Assembly (NCBI GenBank): GCA_021234155.1
Contig: JAJEKV010000001.1
Coordinates: forward strand, 23,361,189-23,425,188
Length of the DNA: 64,000 nucleotides
DNA from: Isoetes taiwanensis
Lineage: Eukaryota > Streptophyta > Lycopodiopsida > Isoetales > Isoetaceae
Direction of reading: 5' to 3'
This document shows, in pieces, positions 1 to 13,000 of the stretch. The translations under genes and the position numbers were made by a program. A model generated the notes under the pieces. That model was not told where the DNA came from. It saw only the letters and a program-made list of their open reading frames with translations, and made no database searches. Positions within the stretch are counted from its first letter, which is position 1. Every line of letters starts with the position of its first letter.

Positions 1-2043
1 CAGGCCCTTTTTAGGAACATGTACTAGGCCAACGACCATACGAGACTTGGAAAACAAGGTATCATGTCCCTAACTGGCTTGGCTCAAAACGAATTTGCAA
101 CCACAAGTGCAAGCAAACAAATTAATAAGTCCAACCAATGCCAGATCCATTTTGCACCAGGAGGGAAGGCCATGTGATAAGTAAAGGACACAAGGCAAAT
201 GCATATGAGATCAAGACATAAAATCCACAACAGGATGTAAATGCCATAATATACTAAAGCAGGGATACCGGAGCCATGTCCTCCCTTGATTACAAACAAA
301 CAGAAACTAGCAAGGCAGTGGTCCATGGTTTTGGGACGATACTTTATCAGACTATGTCACGTGGCACACAAACAATAAAAACAAAAAAACGTGTTAGAAT
401 ATGACATAATAGTCTGCCTTATAACTAGAAGAGACATGTACCCACAAAGAAATCCGAGAAATAACATACAGAGGTAACCATGAATAACAAGAACGATTTA
501 TTTAAAAACTGCCGTGGGACCAAACCCATGGAAAACTGGTGAGGATCTAATCATATAAAGAATATACGTGCTCTTAATCTGGTGCATCAACTATTACTTA
601 TCATACACAGTCCTGTAACTTGTCTTTTGATACCAGCATCATGTGTTGTGTGACAGTCCATGCATAACAAATAAATCCCTAAAAATTGAACCTATACAAT
701 CATACAAGCTGGAAAACAGTACGTTCTTTATCTGCAGAATGAATTTCATAGAAGATATGTACATGTTATAACAAAAAAAACCAGAATAGACTGCTAACCT
801 GTAGCATAATCATGTAGATGCTTGCTGCCTAACACATCTAGCAAATTGTACAACCTACTGCCCATGACAATCACTAGCCTTAAATCAACGAAGACCTATG
901 CTACATGCGCCATTACCGTAGCAAACTGTCCTGCAAAACTACCAGAAAATAACTAGCACAGACTTAGGCCTACAAAACGGTAACAAAAGCACTACAACAA
1001 TGCAAAATTATCATGCAACCTACCATGTAAAAGAATGACATAACATGCATGCCCTGCCTTTTCCATGTACTAGCTAAGATAGCTATATATCATGCTTGCA
1101 GTCCCTAGCTTTTGACATGCATATGCAAGGACATCAAAACTAGGCTACAGGAACATCCAAAAACAAGGCAATCGTTATGGATCTACACCTATGCAATCGG
1201 ATGCACTTTGTGTATCTAAGTACAAGTAAATCACTGACTGGGTAGCTCCCTAGACAACCCACAGAAGCAGCTGCCTGTTACTGGACAAACATAAAATCTA
1301 GCGCATCGGCACTTATGCAACCATTACAGGAAAATACGGAAGATTATAAGCAAATACCTTGGCCACACTATGCCCTAAGAGCTTGCAGCAAAATGCCATA
1401 GCAATGCAATACAAACAGTTAACATTTTCAATTCAAGTCAACAATAGCCGTTTATATAGTACTATGCAATAGATAGTCAAACCAATCCAATTTCTAAGAA
1501 AGATTTTTCCAAGACTTCAAAGAATTCCATCATATCTAAATACTCAAATGGATCAACCTTTTTCTTTAATGATCATATTACAGCTACAATATCTATCTGT
1601 CTTAAAATCATCATCAGATATCTGAAGATCCAAGGTGAACTAGACTTTCAATCATATTCTTTTATTGTGCCAGCCAGCTATAACAGACCTATGAATCGAT
1701 CTTGCAACACATTAATATTTATCAAGAGAAAACGAGATATCTTTTAGCTTTTCTTCCATTCATCTTTTTTACCTCACGCATGCAATTCATACCTGATTAT
1801 AGAAGCTTCCATCACGAGCACTCATCCTTGTCCATTTGTTTCTGCAGGCATTCATCGCTCCATCCATAGCTCTTTGAGAGGAAAAAATTGGCTACTCTGG
1901 GTTTCGCTACTGCATCATAAACACTTGTCACAAGTAAAACTCTTTTGGCACTGCTCAAACTGCAGAAAAGGCCAGTTTCCAGGCAAATCTCGGTGTCCAT
2001 GACGTCCAAGGCCCTGAGTACAATCACATATAAAATTGGAAGT

Positions 2044-2089
2044 GCAGAAGCCTCTGTTAAAATCCCGCAGAAGCCTCTGTTAGAATCCC
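2044..2089. repeat. Two-copy 23-bp tandem repeat
   Basis: The 23-bp unit starting GCAGAAGCCTCTGTTA occurs twice in a row (2044-2066 and 2067-2089) with one base difference. It is a simple local duplication with no evident function. Confidence 0.85.
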
Positions 2090-2969
2090 CGATTAGCTGA
2101 TGGAGATCCGCAATAGCCACGGAAAATAGAAGTTAGAAGCGAGGAGGCCCGCTGCAATGAAATGGTTCACCAAAGGAAGCTACCATGAGGTCGGAACCCA
2201 GTTATTCGGAAACCATTTGATGCATGCATCCTTAAGTGGCATAGGCTCTGATCTGAAGACAGCCACAGACAAAAAATAAAAGATGAAATCAACCCAAGCC
2301 AAAGAAGGCCTACCAAAAAACAGTTGCTTTGCAAGAAACGGGGCGTATAGAACAAAGGGTTTATCTGTCAATCGTTTCAACCATTCTAAATCAGCGGGTA
2401 GGCGGTTTGGCAGGAAAGGATTAGGCAAAAAACGGGCTTCATGCGGCAATGGAATGGCCACAGCCAAGAAAAAATGAAGCAAAGAAACCAAAGCCCCAAA
2501 TCGTTTGAAAAATCCATGCCACAAAAAAGACATAGAAGAGAATAGCAACTGATCTAGAAAAACTCGCTCCATATTGTTGAAGAACAGTCGCCTGTCGAAT
2601 CTTGGCAAACAAAATCAGACGAGTTTCTCTGCAAACTACAGTCCATAGTCGGCCAGCACCACCGACCCAAAGCCAAATCCAAAAAGGGTGAGAACTACCC
2701 AGGTACTCAATAAGCGTGAATGCCTACTTCTTAATCTGCCTAGGCCGCCTAACACCAGAATTGCAACAACAGATTAGATGCTCAACAGAATCGGGAGACA
2801 CGATAGGGAGAAGTTGAGACGAACAGAATAGAATAGGAATAGGGTAGGGAAACTGATAGGATAGAGAAGATGGAGAAATCTAGCTCAAGAGAACGCCGAT
2901 GATAGAACAATGAAGAGAGGCTGAATAAATAGGAGGAGTGACAAAGGGACGTCCCCATCCAAGGAATGT

Positions 2970-2997
2970 CGGTTCTATTGCTGTCGCAATAGAACCG
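2970..2997. repeat. Perfect 12-bp inverted repeat (hairpin)
   Basis: The arms CGGTTCTATTGC (2970-2981) and GCAATAGAACCG (2986-2997) are exact reverse complements around a 4-base loop. It could be a transcript hairpin or the scar of a small inverted-repeat element. No poly-U tract or target duplication was seen beside it. Confidence 0.7.
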
Positions 2998-4060
2998 TGG
3001 CATTATGCCCGATTATTTTGCACAGTCCTCTGACTCATTCTAGATGGGTCTCAACTTGTCACTTATGGCGGAGCCTTCTTATATCCAAGTTGTCCTCTAG
3101 AGTAGTATATATGATGGCATGCTTGCAATAAATTATATGCCAAAATGCTTTTCAGAAGATATAGGATCGGATTTCAAATAATAGTGCAAATCTGTTATGA
3201 TAGATCTCATTCAAGAATATTTCAATTTTAAGATTATACTAGCTACAATGGATTTCTATTAGCTTTCTAAAGGGCCATTAGTCATCGTATAGGAAATTCT
3301 TGCAAAAGTTTGCAAATTTTGTAAAAACGTTTGGAAGAATATTTCTTTTCTATCAAATTTAAAGTATAAAAGATCCAAATTGTCTATCAACTTTCTAAGA
3401 CATCCATAAAGTTATCTATAAAGACTGGGATGTCTTTAACGAGCAGAGTTAAGTTTATACGAGATTCAAGTTTACAAGTAACCCATAATTGCAATGGATT
3501 ATGTGAAAATAAATCAGTTTACACAACTGGGCATGCTGCCTTTGGTGGTAACTACGAAGTTGAACATTTGCAATATCACCATCATCAATACTTGCAGCAG
3601 TGCACATCACTTTATCCATTCGAACCGTTACATCATAACCAACCTCACTAAGATGATAACTGAGGTGATTCTCCTGATGTTTTTTTGGTGATTACAAAAT
3701 TAGAATGACATATAGCACTAAACCATACAAACCAATCGTAGATCGCATAAGCATCAAATGTCAAGCACCATAACTAGAGCTTGGATCTCTGATAAACAAA
3801 GGAAAAAAAGTTCAGGAATTTTTTATTGCGATAAGATAAATCAATTGTAATAACGATATTTAATCTAATATGGAGCAAAAACTTTCACCTGTCATTGTCC
3901 ATAGTTAAACTAGATATCATAAGCTTGTCTGACACTTAACAGTTCTGATTCATCGTCCTTTAATTGGGGCTTCAAGCTGAAAAAATAAATGGAAGATAAA
4001 CGCCTGGCACAAGATAGAACCATCAAAAATATATTAGACTACAGGAAAGGAAAGCCTTAC

Positions 4061-4133
4061 CTAAGCATGTTAAACACATGGACTCCAAATCCGCTAGGGA
4101 TTGCCGAAGTTCTTTATAAAAGAATCCCAGGAA
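4061..4133 (-). other. Possible exon, weakly ABC-transporter-like
   Basis: On the minus strand a 73-base open stretch lies between an acceptor-like TTGACAG and a donor-like GTAAGG. It reads FLGFFYKELRQSLADLESM, which resembles the segment FLG..Y.E..QSL.D..SM of mitochondrial ABCB half-transporters of the ATM type. A second open stretch below it (about 3910-3976, minus) does not continue in the same phase, so this is probably a gene relic. The LTR element at 4269 lies directly upstream. The family match is from memory and short. Confidence 0.25.
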
Positions 4134-4268
4134 CTGTCAAGAGATACAGGTTCTAGTTAAAAACAGCTACGTTATTTGTATCCATTGTTATATCTTCTCT
4201 TCTAGACCATAAAAAAAATTATCTTCTAAGACCATAAACCTGTAACGGTGTAGATATCAGTTTAATAT

Positions 4269-5770
4269 TGTGACGTTCCAGTACAATATACGGTCTCAAG
4301 ACGATACCAGATCTTTGCGGCCACGCCAGCGTACGCCAGCCCAATCGACGGTAATGCCCGACGTAATACCAAGCAAGGTCGCCCTAGGGGGCAACTTGCA
4401 ATGGTGCGCACACTTAGCAATGCGCGCACTTTTAGACCTTTAACCCATTAAAGGTAGACCAAGGGTCATGGAAACCCTAAACCTAACTGATAGCCTACAT
4501 AAGGCACCAAACCCTAACTTTCCTTTTTTCGCCCGCACCTTCCGAAGCTCCGATTCGCTACCGAGGAGTCAATTCCAACTCCCACGACCGGCCCCAGGCC
4601 CCCAAATTGTCGATCGTCCTCCACCGCATTTCGGGGCGTAACAAAGACATGGACACCTTTGGATCGAGAGGAGGAACCGTGGATCGTACTTAGTCGATTG
4701 AATAGTCTAAACCTTATTCCAGCCTTCAACCAAAAGGGTTTAGCCTATTAAATCATCCCTAGTAGCCAAGCTGCAGATCCGAGATTGACTCTAACTAAAG
4801 AACCTAACTCTATGTATGATATAGATTAGTTCTTATTCTTTAGTTCTATGATGATGTGATGGACGGATGAATTCTGTGAACTCACCAGTATTGGGAAGGG
4901 GGTAGAGACTTGAAGCTTAGTAGATGATGCTCCTAGATAGTCCCTCTTAGTGCATTACTAGATTTCGATCCCCCTGTACAAGAACCCCACCCAGGTTGTG
5001 GGTGAAGGGGCCAGACTGGCTTAGAATGAGGTTCGTGTTCTGACCCTTGACCGATCCCTCTGGTGTGTAAGGCCTACCGGGGATCAGAGTGACTAGGTCT
5101 AATGGCTTGCCACTGAGTGTGGGTAAGGCATGGGCTCGACACCGTGGGGTGGAGTTCACCTTCCAAAGGGTTAAGTCGAATAAGGGCAGTGGCCCTCTAG
5201 TCACCTTGGGTCAGCATGTAGATCTCTGGAGGGAGTGATCCCTACCTGCCCCATCGGGACTGGGGAGATGTAACCCAGGAATAGCCCCTTTGGCTATGCA
5301 CCCGGCGGGCTACAGTCAGGTCCCAACACTTTTCAACCTACTCTGCAAAGTGTGCACAGGAAGGGCGGATGGAGTGGACAACCCAATGCCATGTTCTTAT
5401 GCCAGCCCAATCCATTGTCATGATTCTGTTTGCAATGAACTCTGGAGGCCCAAGCTTGTCAGTCTATCCCTGTGTCTGAGCCTTCGGTAGGAACTTCCTT
5501 TGTATTGTGCTGATCTTTGTCTATGCAGATATGTGGTGAGCCATCCTTCGAGATGGTCATGATGTGCTTTGATGTATATGTACTTACATATGTTTACGCT
5601 TCCGCAGCTAGGTAGGCCCTGAGGGAGACAGGGTAAATGACGCCTTCATTCTTCCCACTGGATTGCAGTGATGTGTGGAGGGCCTAATTATATCAGCGTG
5701 GAGCTGATATAGGGGATGAACTCCTGTTTGTATACGATGAGTGCACCGTATACGAGTAGGGGACGTCACA
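4269..5770 (+). repeat. 5' LTR of the 11-kb element
   Basis: This is a direct repeat of 13839-15337 bounded by TGTGACGT and ACGTCACA. The start is set by the AATAT target duplication just outside, and the end by the primer-binding site beginning at 5772. A short open frame common to both LTRs (5290-5490 and 14860-15060) is explained by the LTR duplication itself and is not called as a gene. Confidence 0.93.
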
Positions 5771-5870
5771 GTGGTATCAGAGCGATGTTCTGGGATGAAC
5801 TCATGTTTGTATACGATGAGTGCACCGTATACGAGTAGGGGACGTCACAGTGGTATCAGAGCGATGTTCT
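5713..5870 (+). repeat. 79-bp tandem duplication doubling the primer-binding site
   Basis: The junction of the 5' LTR and the interior is duplicated in tandem with a unit of about 79 bp, so the last part of the LTR and TGGTATCAGAGC occur twice (primer sites at 5772-5783 and 5851-5862). A further small duplication of a GCGATGTTCTTGGAGACC segment follows to about 5930. The 3' LTR has only one copy of the terminal part, as expected if the duplication lies outside the LTR proper. Confidence 0.85.
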
Positions 5871-6029
5871 TGGAGACCAAGAGCAAAGTATACGAGTAGG
5901 GGGCGATGTTCTTGGAGACCAAGAGCAAAGCACTGACCATGCTCCCAGTAGTACTAACTTGATAGGATCCTCAAACATCTTGAGCTTGCGAGACATTGAT
6001 CCAAAACATCTTGAAAAGTCATAAAATTT

Positions 6030-6212
6030 AAAAAAAAAGTAACTTGGTAATTCGAATTTTAGCCTAGGAATTAGCTAGATTAGTCTAGTTTTTCAATCTA
6101 TTTGAACCTCATCTTAAAAGGATTCCCGCAGTAGCAGGAATTGAACCTCCCACCCACAGGGTTGAACCCCCTCAAACCCCCCCGTGCCAACCACTGGGGG
6201 CGGGCATCGTTT
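6030..6212 (-). mobile_element. Candidate tRNA-derived SINE
   Basis: Read on the minus strand, the stretch starts near 6212 with CCCCAGTGGTTGGCACGGG, which can serve as an A box. A perfect pol III B box, GGTTCAATTCC, lies at 6147-6137. A non-tRNA tail of about 100 bases ends in an oligo-T run at 6038-6030. Head, boxes, size and tail fit a plant SINE inserted in the LTR element. I could not define a target-site duplication, and the family is unknown. Confidence 0.45.
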
Positions 6213-6352
6213 GTGTTTGAATTATAATTCTTAATTAAATTTAAGCTTTAATAATGTTAGATAATATTAATGGCTAAGCCTTAGACTTAGAACCAAGACC
6301 CTTAAGCTAGATAGAGACAAAGATCTTGATAGACACCAGGGACTCCGACGAC

Positions 6353-6602
6353 ATGATGCGCACCAAATGCACCGCTCGACTTTCTCGACAAAGGCGAAAT
6401 GTTTTGAGGCCAAGGAGGCCGAAGGAAACAAGAAGAGGAGAGGGCAGAACGAGAGCGGGAGGCCAAGGCTCAAGAAGCAGCAGAGCAGAAGCTGGTCCAA
6501 CATTTTGAAGACTCAACAGCGTGCACTGTTCATGCGAAGCGAGTAACCCTCACGAGGAAGGACATGCAATTAGCTAATTTAATTAAGGGAGATCCCCAGT
6601 AG
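6353..6602 (+). pseudogene. Histone H3-like fossil inside the LTR element
   Basis: Two stretches on the plus strand look like histone H3. At 6356-6391 the translation MRTKCTARLS resembles the H3 amino tail MARTKQTARKS. At about 6469-6599 the translation contains QEAAE, LV..FED, C..HAKRVT and KD.QLA..I.G and then ends. By eye about 24 of 45 positions equal the end of canonical H3, including the last helix. The two stretches do not form one intact frame, and the central histone fold between them is not recognisable, so this is a broken relic. It lies about 0.5 kb inside the left end of the LTR element. Divergence from ordinary H3 would allow a centromeric or other H3 variant as the source. Capture of a host gene by the element is my inference. 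Confidence 0.65.
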
Positions 6603-6739
6603 ATATGTTGTAAATAATCAATAATTTTGTTAATACATGATAATTTTAAGTAGTTTATGTGTCAAATCTTGCTTAATTAGGACGAGTTAACAAGTAGTAG
6701 TTGTTATTTTAGTAAAATAGGATATTCTCAGACCAAAAA

Positions 6740-7032
6740 GTGTGATGTCTCACAGCTCGCGCCTTGTCAAGAAACTAAAGTTTAGTTTTTGAACGAGGCG
6801 CAACCTGTGAGACCTTCATACCTAGACCATGTCCAAACTAGACCAAAACACCTCCAAATTGACCAAGTAAGGGGTCCATTCTGCCTAACTCGAGGAGACT
6901 AGCATGAATAGACCCTTAGATCACCCAAATTGGACAAGTTTAACCCAATTTACAGCCAATGTCTCACAGCTCGCGCCTGGTCAAAGAACTAAACTTTAGT
7001 TTTTGAGCAGGGCGCAACCTGTGAGACCTCCA
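6740..7032. repeat. Two copies of a 70-bp near-perfect palindrome
   Basis: At 6742-6812 and again at 6960-7030 the sequence runs from TCTCACAGCTCGCGCC through a central AAACTAAAGTTTAGTTT to GGCGCAACCTGTGAGA. Each copy is almost its own reverse complement, so each could form a hairpin with a stem of about 30 bp. The copies are 218 bp apart and differ by a few bases. Confidence 0.85.
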
Positions 7033-7039
7033 AACTTTG

Positions 7040-10000
7040 AACTTCCATAACTTGAGCTACAGAGCTCCAAATCGCCTGAAAATTGTTGCAATAGAACCAT
7101 TAGACAGCCTAGAATCCGTTTATGACCTCAAATTAGGTTAGAAATGTCAAACCCCAGCTCAAAATGACCAAAATTGCTCAAACCCTTGAATTGTTTTTCC
7201 AAACTGTGGTTTGTTTGTAAATAGAAGCATACCCCATTAGTAGCTCGCAAGTATTGCTCTCAGCTCGAAGCTGATGCCTTACTCCTAGATAGAAGTGCCC
7301 AAGAACACCCCTTTGTTATAGTCATCTAGACCTCAGCATACCAACCCAAGTCCAACTGTTGGTACCGGGTCATGCCAAAGGCATAAACCTTGACCTAATT
7401 CTGTGTCCTTCTAATAGAGTTTGACTTATATAGCCGCCACATTAACACTCCCTATTGCCAGGGTACCTAGAAAGGAGCTAGAGTCTAGAGCTGCCCAAGC
7501 TGCTCCATGTGTAGAGATTGGACCCCTCCCTCAAACCAACTTTGCTAGGACCTTAGAGTATGCCTCAAACATCATGGAGGTCTTGCAAAACAACCCTCAT
7601 TTCATGCCATACCACACGTCCTAATATCCATAGACTTGTAGATTATAGATATGTCTCCAGTAATGCTGCTCGAGCCACCTTGCTTGCTTATAGAGCCCAA
7701 AATGTTGTAGGAGAGCCCTTCAAGTAGACCCTTAGACTCTAGAATATACGAGCGTTACTTTCGAAGGACGGGGCTAGAGCCACAGAAGAGGTAGAGGCGC
7801 AATCCCTTGAAGACATCAAGGTCCCAACCGACGTACAGACAGATAAGGAGAGGAGACCGAAAAGGCAGACCCAAGAGAGGGAAGCACAAGGACAAACACC
7901 TAAACTGACAAACGAGTAGAACAGGACACCATCGGCCTAGCATCAATCTTCATCAAATGGGAAGGATAGGCATCAAAAATTTTCTAGATGTCAACCTCTC
8001 GGCTACCACGTCCATGAGCTCACATCAGAAAGAAGATCTCGACGCCTTCACCAACTCGACGCACATGAGTTTCAAATGGAAGAACGCAAGGCAGCAAAAT
8101 ACAGGTGCAGGAAGACGTTAGAATCAATACCGCATCCACGACCTTGCAGCCCAGTAGCTCAAGCGAATATCATGCAATGTCAACAAAAGGAGCAACCAAG
8201 CTACGCAACCACAAAGCACCTAAGGCTGACCAGGACAAGCTTCCAGTTCCCTTGCACCAGCAGGAGAACTTTCATCGGTTCCAAAAAGTAGGAGACCATG
8301 AGGGGGAGGAGACGCATATCAGGGAAGGAACATCTCCGACTTGAAGGCTTATATCAACATTAGGGGCAAGATCAAGGAGGGAGCATATTCTGCTTGAACA
8401 AGAATTCTGGACCCAGAAACACCTAGAAACCAAAGGAAGGACGACCTTACTACGTCAGCCCAGGAGTACGAGACTCGAATGGATAGGACCCAAAGGACGG
8501 AGGAGACGACCTATCCCGCAGGTACAAATCACGCAAAGGCGACCAAAAGGAGCTATGATAGGTGCAATGAAGATGATCACACTTCCAGGCACAAGAGAGG
8601 CACCTCAGAACGAAGCAAAGCCCAAGCAACAGAAGTCGCACTCAGAAATTCAACCTGCGGAGGAATGCCAATGCCTGCCTACCGACCACGATCTTAGAGC
8701 TTCGAAGACATTCAAGAATGCCCAACTGCAACAGCTAGGTGATCTTACTCAAGCGATCAACGGCACCGCACATTGGCAACCCTGCAACGAAACACTGCAT
8801 GTAGGGACGTTGAGCGGTCACCGCACTCCTCACGACGAATATACACATTAAGGAGGAGCATCTTTCTCAAGGGATCACATCGACGAACACTCTTCGCAAC
8901 TGGCGTGACGAGCTTGGATCAGACATGAAGCTCAACAATAGTAGCAGCATCTCAAAGGAATCCTGGAGTCAACCAGAACAAAGAAGATGCAGCAAAACCA
9001 AAGGGTCAAACGCGATAGGAGGAGGGGAAACCCTAAAGGAGTATAAACAATTAAGTAGATCTTCGTAGTTGTTTTGAAAAAGTGGATGAATTAAAATCCC
9101 AATGTAAATGCGTATATGTCTATTGTATATCTCGGGTGCTCACAGATATAGTGGAGAAACATGAGTTTAAAGTCATGTTTTACGGATTTAGCGCTTAGAT
9201 CAGGAAGCTCCTTCACTTCGGCTACCAAAAGAGGAAGCAAGGAAGCACAACTATAGCCCAAGATCAAAATGGAAGAGCAAGTACGAGGGAGAAACGACTG
9301 GAGGCCAAGCAAATCTTCGACTCCAAACACTTCCGGAAGTGCCCTGAAGTAGAAGACAGCTCGTCCACCCAATGTCAGAATAAGAGACAACACCGGTCAT
9401 GTCAAGATCATCAGCGCTGCACCAGGACATCGTCAACATCTTGTGGCAGCAGCAACACTTGACGAACTTATGACACGAGTGGCCTCAACAATAGAAGGAG
9501 GAACGCCCCGACATCAACGAGCCAACTAAGAAGACAACATCTCGACGACCATAATTCCACCTTGTGGTAATATAGGGGAATGCGCTATGACACGTGGTTT
9601 AGATGGAGATGCACTTACGAAAGGCACCGCGACGAGGAGATATGCCTTCAACAACTAGGTGATGGCTTCGTCAGGTACTCCTACCAGTAATTAGAAGAGA
9701 AGAAGCCGATCATATCTCTGACATGTGGCACGTCAAACGCCCAAGGTAGAAGCATTCGACACCTTAACGACAAGGATAGCAACTGAAGCACCTTCGGCAA
9801 AAAGAGAGTTCAAGATAATAGCCAGGCTATTCAACGACAAGAGCATATCTAAGGCAGGTACTTCTTCAACTCAAGGGTCAAGCTGCGCAGATATAAGGAT
9901 CCATCATCCCGACAACATAGCCAGCAGGGAGGAGAGCCACGATGCCTTACCTGACAGAGAGACTGACATGCGTAGAGGGACAAAGGTCAGGAACTGAAAG

Positions 10001-13000
10001 CTGGAGAAGTGCTAGCAACCGACTTCTTCCACGAGCTCCCTAGAGGCAACAGGAGGATCAAAACTGACGAGCACAATCAAAGCCACCGGAAGGTACCTCA
10101 AGACAAGAAGACATCATAGCGCTGTGGAACGTGACAACGTCCAAGCCATGTGATCGAGGGGATCAAACAAGGAAGTTTGGAAGCTCGATGGAGAAGCAAC
10201 TAGGCGAGGCGAGGCGAGCCGATGACTTGCACGTGGACTTGCATGCAACTTGGTGAACCCAAGGATGGACGATTCAAAGAACAACTGCAGAAGAGAACAA
10301 CTCCAGAGGAGTATAGCCAAAGGAATCGCGCACAGCCTCAAGAGACGCCTTCAAATAGCTTCAAGTATCATGAAGGAGGAACAATTACCGCCCGAGAACA
10401 GGATCAGGAAGCAGACTGAAATGTCTAGGCATCAACGACCAGCACACCTTTAGTTAGAATGTGAGGCAAAGCGTGTTGTGCCATAGCCGACAAACGTCGG
10501 AGGGCCCAAGTATATCAACAAGTTACCCCGGAGTACGAGCCAACGTACAAATAGGAGAATATAGATCGTCAACACCATTGCACCGGGAGGAACACCGATG
10601 ACATCGCCAAGGAGTAGGTGTGCAACTCGAAGGGAGGCACAAGGGAGACCTAATAGCTCTAGTAGTAATTGTAATTATGTAAGTTAGATGCTTTGCATAT
10701 ATAGTTCCCTTGTTATTCCTCCCGTCCCATAGCGTAACAGATCAAAGGAAGAGATGTCAGGCAATTTGCAGGGGTGAAGCAATCAATATCGTCAACACTC
10801 TTCGGGCAACACGATAACGACAAGAGGACTCGACGTATGAGACGTCGATGGAGTCGAAGAAACAATATCGAATACAGAGTCGTCCTTTAGCTGCCAAAAC
10901 AAAGAGTTCAAGATGAAAGATCTTCTTCAACGGCGCCACCTTCAGGCTTTTGAAAGGCGGCATGGAGGATTTCAAGTGATCAACGACACCATCAAGCCAC
11001 CAGCAATGAGAGGCTTCTAACGAACAAAGTCAACCTCTACATAAAAGAGGAGCCACCGTCAAGGAGACTGAAGTATCGAGCGACTCGGAAGAACGTCACC
11101 TTGCTACTTCAAGCAGGCAACGAGTGGATGAGCTTCTAGCAAGGTCAAGGATCTAAGGCCATGGGGCCTAGTAGGTTAAAGGTAGGGATGGTAACATCCA
11201 TATTGGGATTAGAAGGCATTGTTAGATATTCTCGCCGAAAGGATTGCCCCAATATTGAGCTAAGCGTCAAGTATTGGGAAGGAAACGCATAGGAGTAACT
11301 AAAATTATACACGATTGTTAACAGACATCCAACATATTGAAACCACTTGGTGAGATTGATCTCTTCACTAAGAAGGAATCATTACTAGGATAATTGTTGA
11401 CCATGTATAAATTTAGTACCCCCAACAGAATAATCCAACTGAAAGAAAAGAAGTAATCTAACAAGTCCGGCCAACTTGTTACGATGACATCAATTCGATT
11501 GGTAGGAATATTCCAAGAGTTTAAATAACTAAGAAAGGGGGAATCTCTAGAATATAAAAGAATAGTACATGTAAGGTACATCTAAAATAAGAATTATAGT
11601 AATCAAATAGTCTTTTGAGACAAAAGGAATTGTCGTCATGACAAAACCTTGTGGGATAGAATCGTTCTAACTAAGTAGGTAACCCATAACTAGATTGAAA
11701 TAAATGATAACATAATATGTGCATCCATCTTAGATGGTTATATATGTAGCTAAGGCTAGTAAATTAATGCGCTAAGTAAGAAGCGTATAACCTCTTAAGG
11801 GGAGAGAATAGATATGACGTTGTGTACAACGTCATTGAAGGGGTGCAGGACCATTTTCTTTTCGAAGAAAGTGGGAGGGCTCAATCTTATGATTGAACGT
11901 ACTTGCATCGAATTGACCGACCTGTAGAATAGAGTTCACTCCGGCAATGGCCGAAGCGAATAGAGCGTAAAATAGATAGATACCTTAGGCTCAGGAGGCC
12001 TTCAACGTGCGAGACTGACGTAGTAGCTATCTACACCAATGAAGTGGAGCAAAACTATGGGAGCAACGCAACGACCAAGTCATCTCCAAATTACTCGAAG
12101 CCGGCTCAACGGGTGGATGCGTTCTAGCCTTAGATAAGGCGTGCGCATGCATTATAAGCTTTAATGTGTCTTATAGATAAGTTAAATATAGATCCTAATA
12201 ATTGCATAGAATTTACTGTACGTATATGTATCATACCGAAATAAGTTAAATAACAACGATAATGGAGGTAGGGTGTTAATTAATCCTTCGCAAGGATGAA
12301 ATTCCTTCCAAGGATAGCTATATGACCTCGGGGTCCTTATAAATATAAATAGAAAATAGAATTCGGATATACTTAAGTGCATCTTAGGGATATACTTCCA
12401 AGGGTAATGCAAGACCCAAGGAAGAGAATAAGAAGCACATCTAATTCTTGTGTATGATAATTAAAACCTTCTCTATGTAACAATAGGTCTAAAATCAGGG
12501 TTATTGTTTAAATAATCGCGATCTAAAAGTAATTAAATATTGTAAAGCTTAGAGTAAATATAATTGTACTATCGGAAGTAATGCATCCGATACTATGATA
12601 ATGTTAATTCATAAATATTACCTTAGGGTAATTATGTAAATCACATGCATTAAAGGAGCCAGCAAAAATCGGCTCAGGCATGTCGATTTGTGTAGATCTA
12701 TAGCTTGCCTAGTTAAGTATAATCTACGCATGCAACCTATGAGGTAAGGGTTGCATGCGTTGTTACCGATGATGAGATTACTACGGTGATCTCTAGGACG
12801 TGGTGTAATGTCAATGTAGGCATGACCGCGGTTCCGCTTGGAAAGTCTACTTCTGTCCCACGGAAGTAGACGACCTCGAGAGAAAGGAGGTCATTGAGGA
12901 ATGCATTGATAGGAAAAGCACCTCTAGCCCCATATATGCTTTGATAGGAGGAATCTGGCCTTCACACCCCATATACGGGAAGGACCTATCCTCCACGCTG

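Larger units (their letters stand above)
1..4263. other. Left flank, no clear gene
   Basis: This A/T-rich stretch shows no recognisable protein family. The longest open stretch is on the minus strand at 2180-2608. It begins without an ATG (the first in-frame ATG is 12 codons in), is hydrophobic and matches nothing I know, so I do not call it a gene. A plausible exon at 4061-4133 (minus) is listed separately. The rest could be intron or intergenic DNA of an unrecognised minus-strand gene. Confidence 0.5.

Noticed and set aside
2180-2608. A 142-codon minus-strand frame as a gene
   Set aside because: It does not begin with ATG, has no recognisable domain and shows no splice or neighbour support.
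5772-5783. TGGTATCAGAGC as part of a tRNA gene (also at 5851, 40565 and 44718)
   Set aside because: Each copy stands right after an LTR end and is only the primer-binding complement of initiator tRNA-Met. No cloverleaf surrounds it.
7421-10453. Short plus-strand frames in the LTR interior as gag or pol
   Set aside because: No zinc knuckle, catalytic Asp motif, YxDD or integrase signature could be found in any of them.
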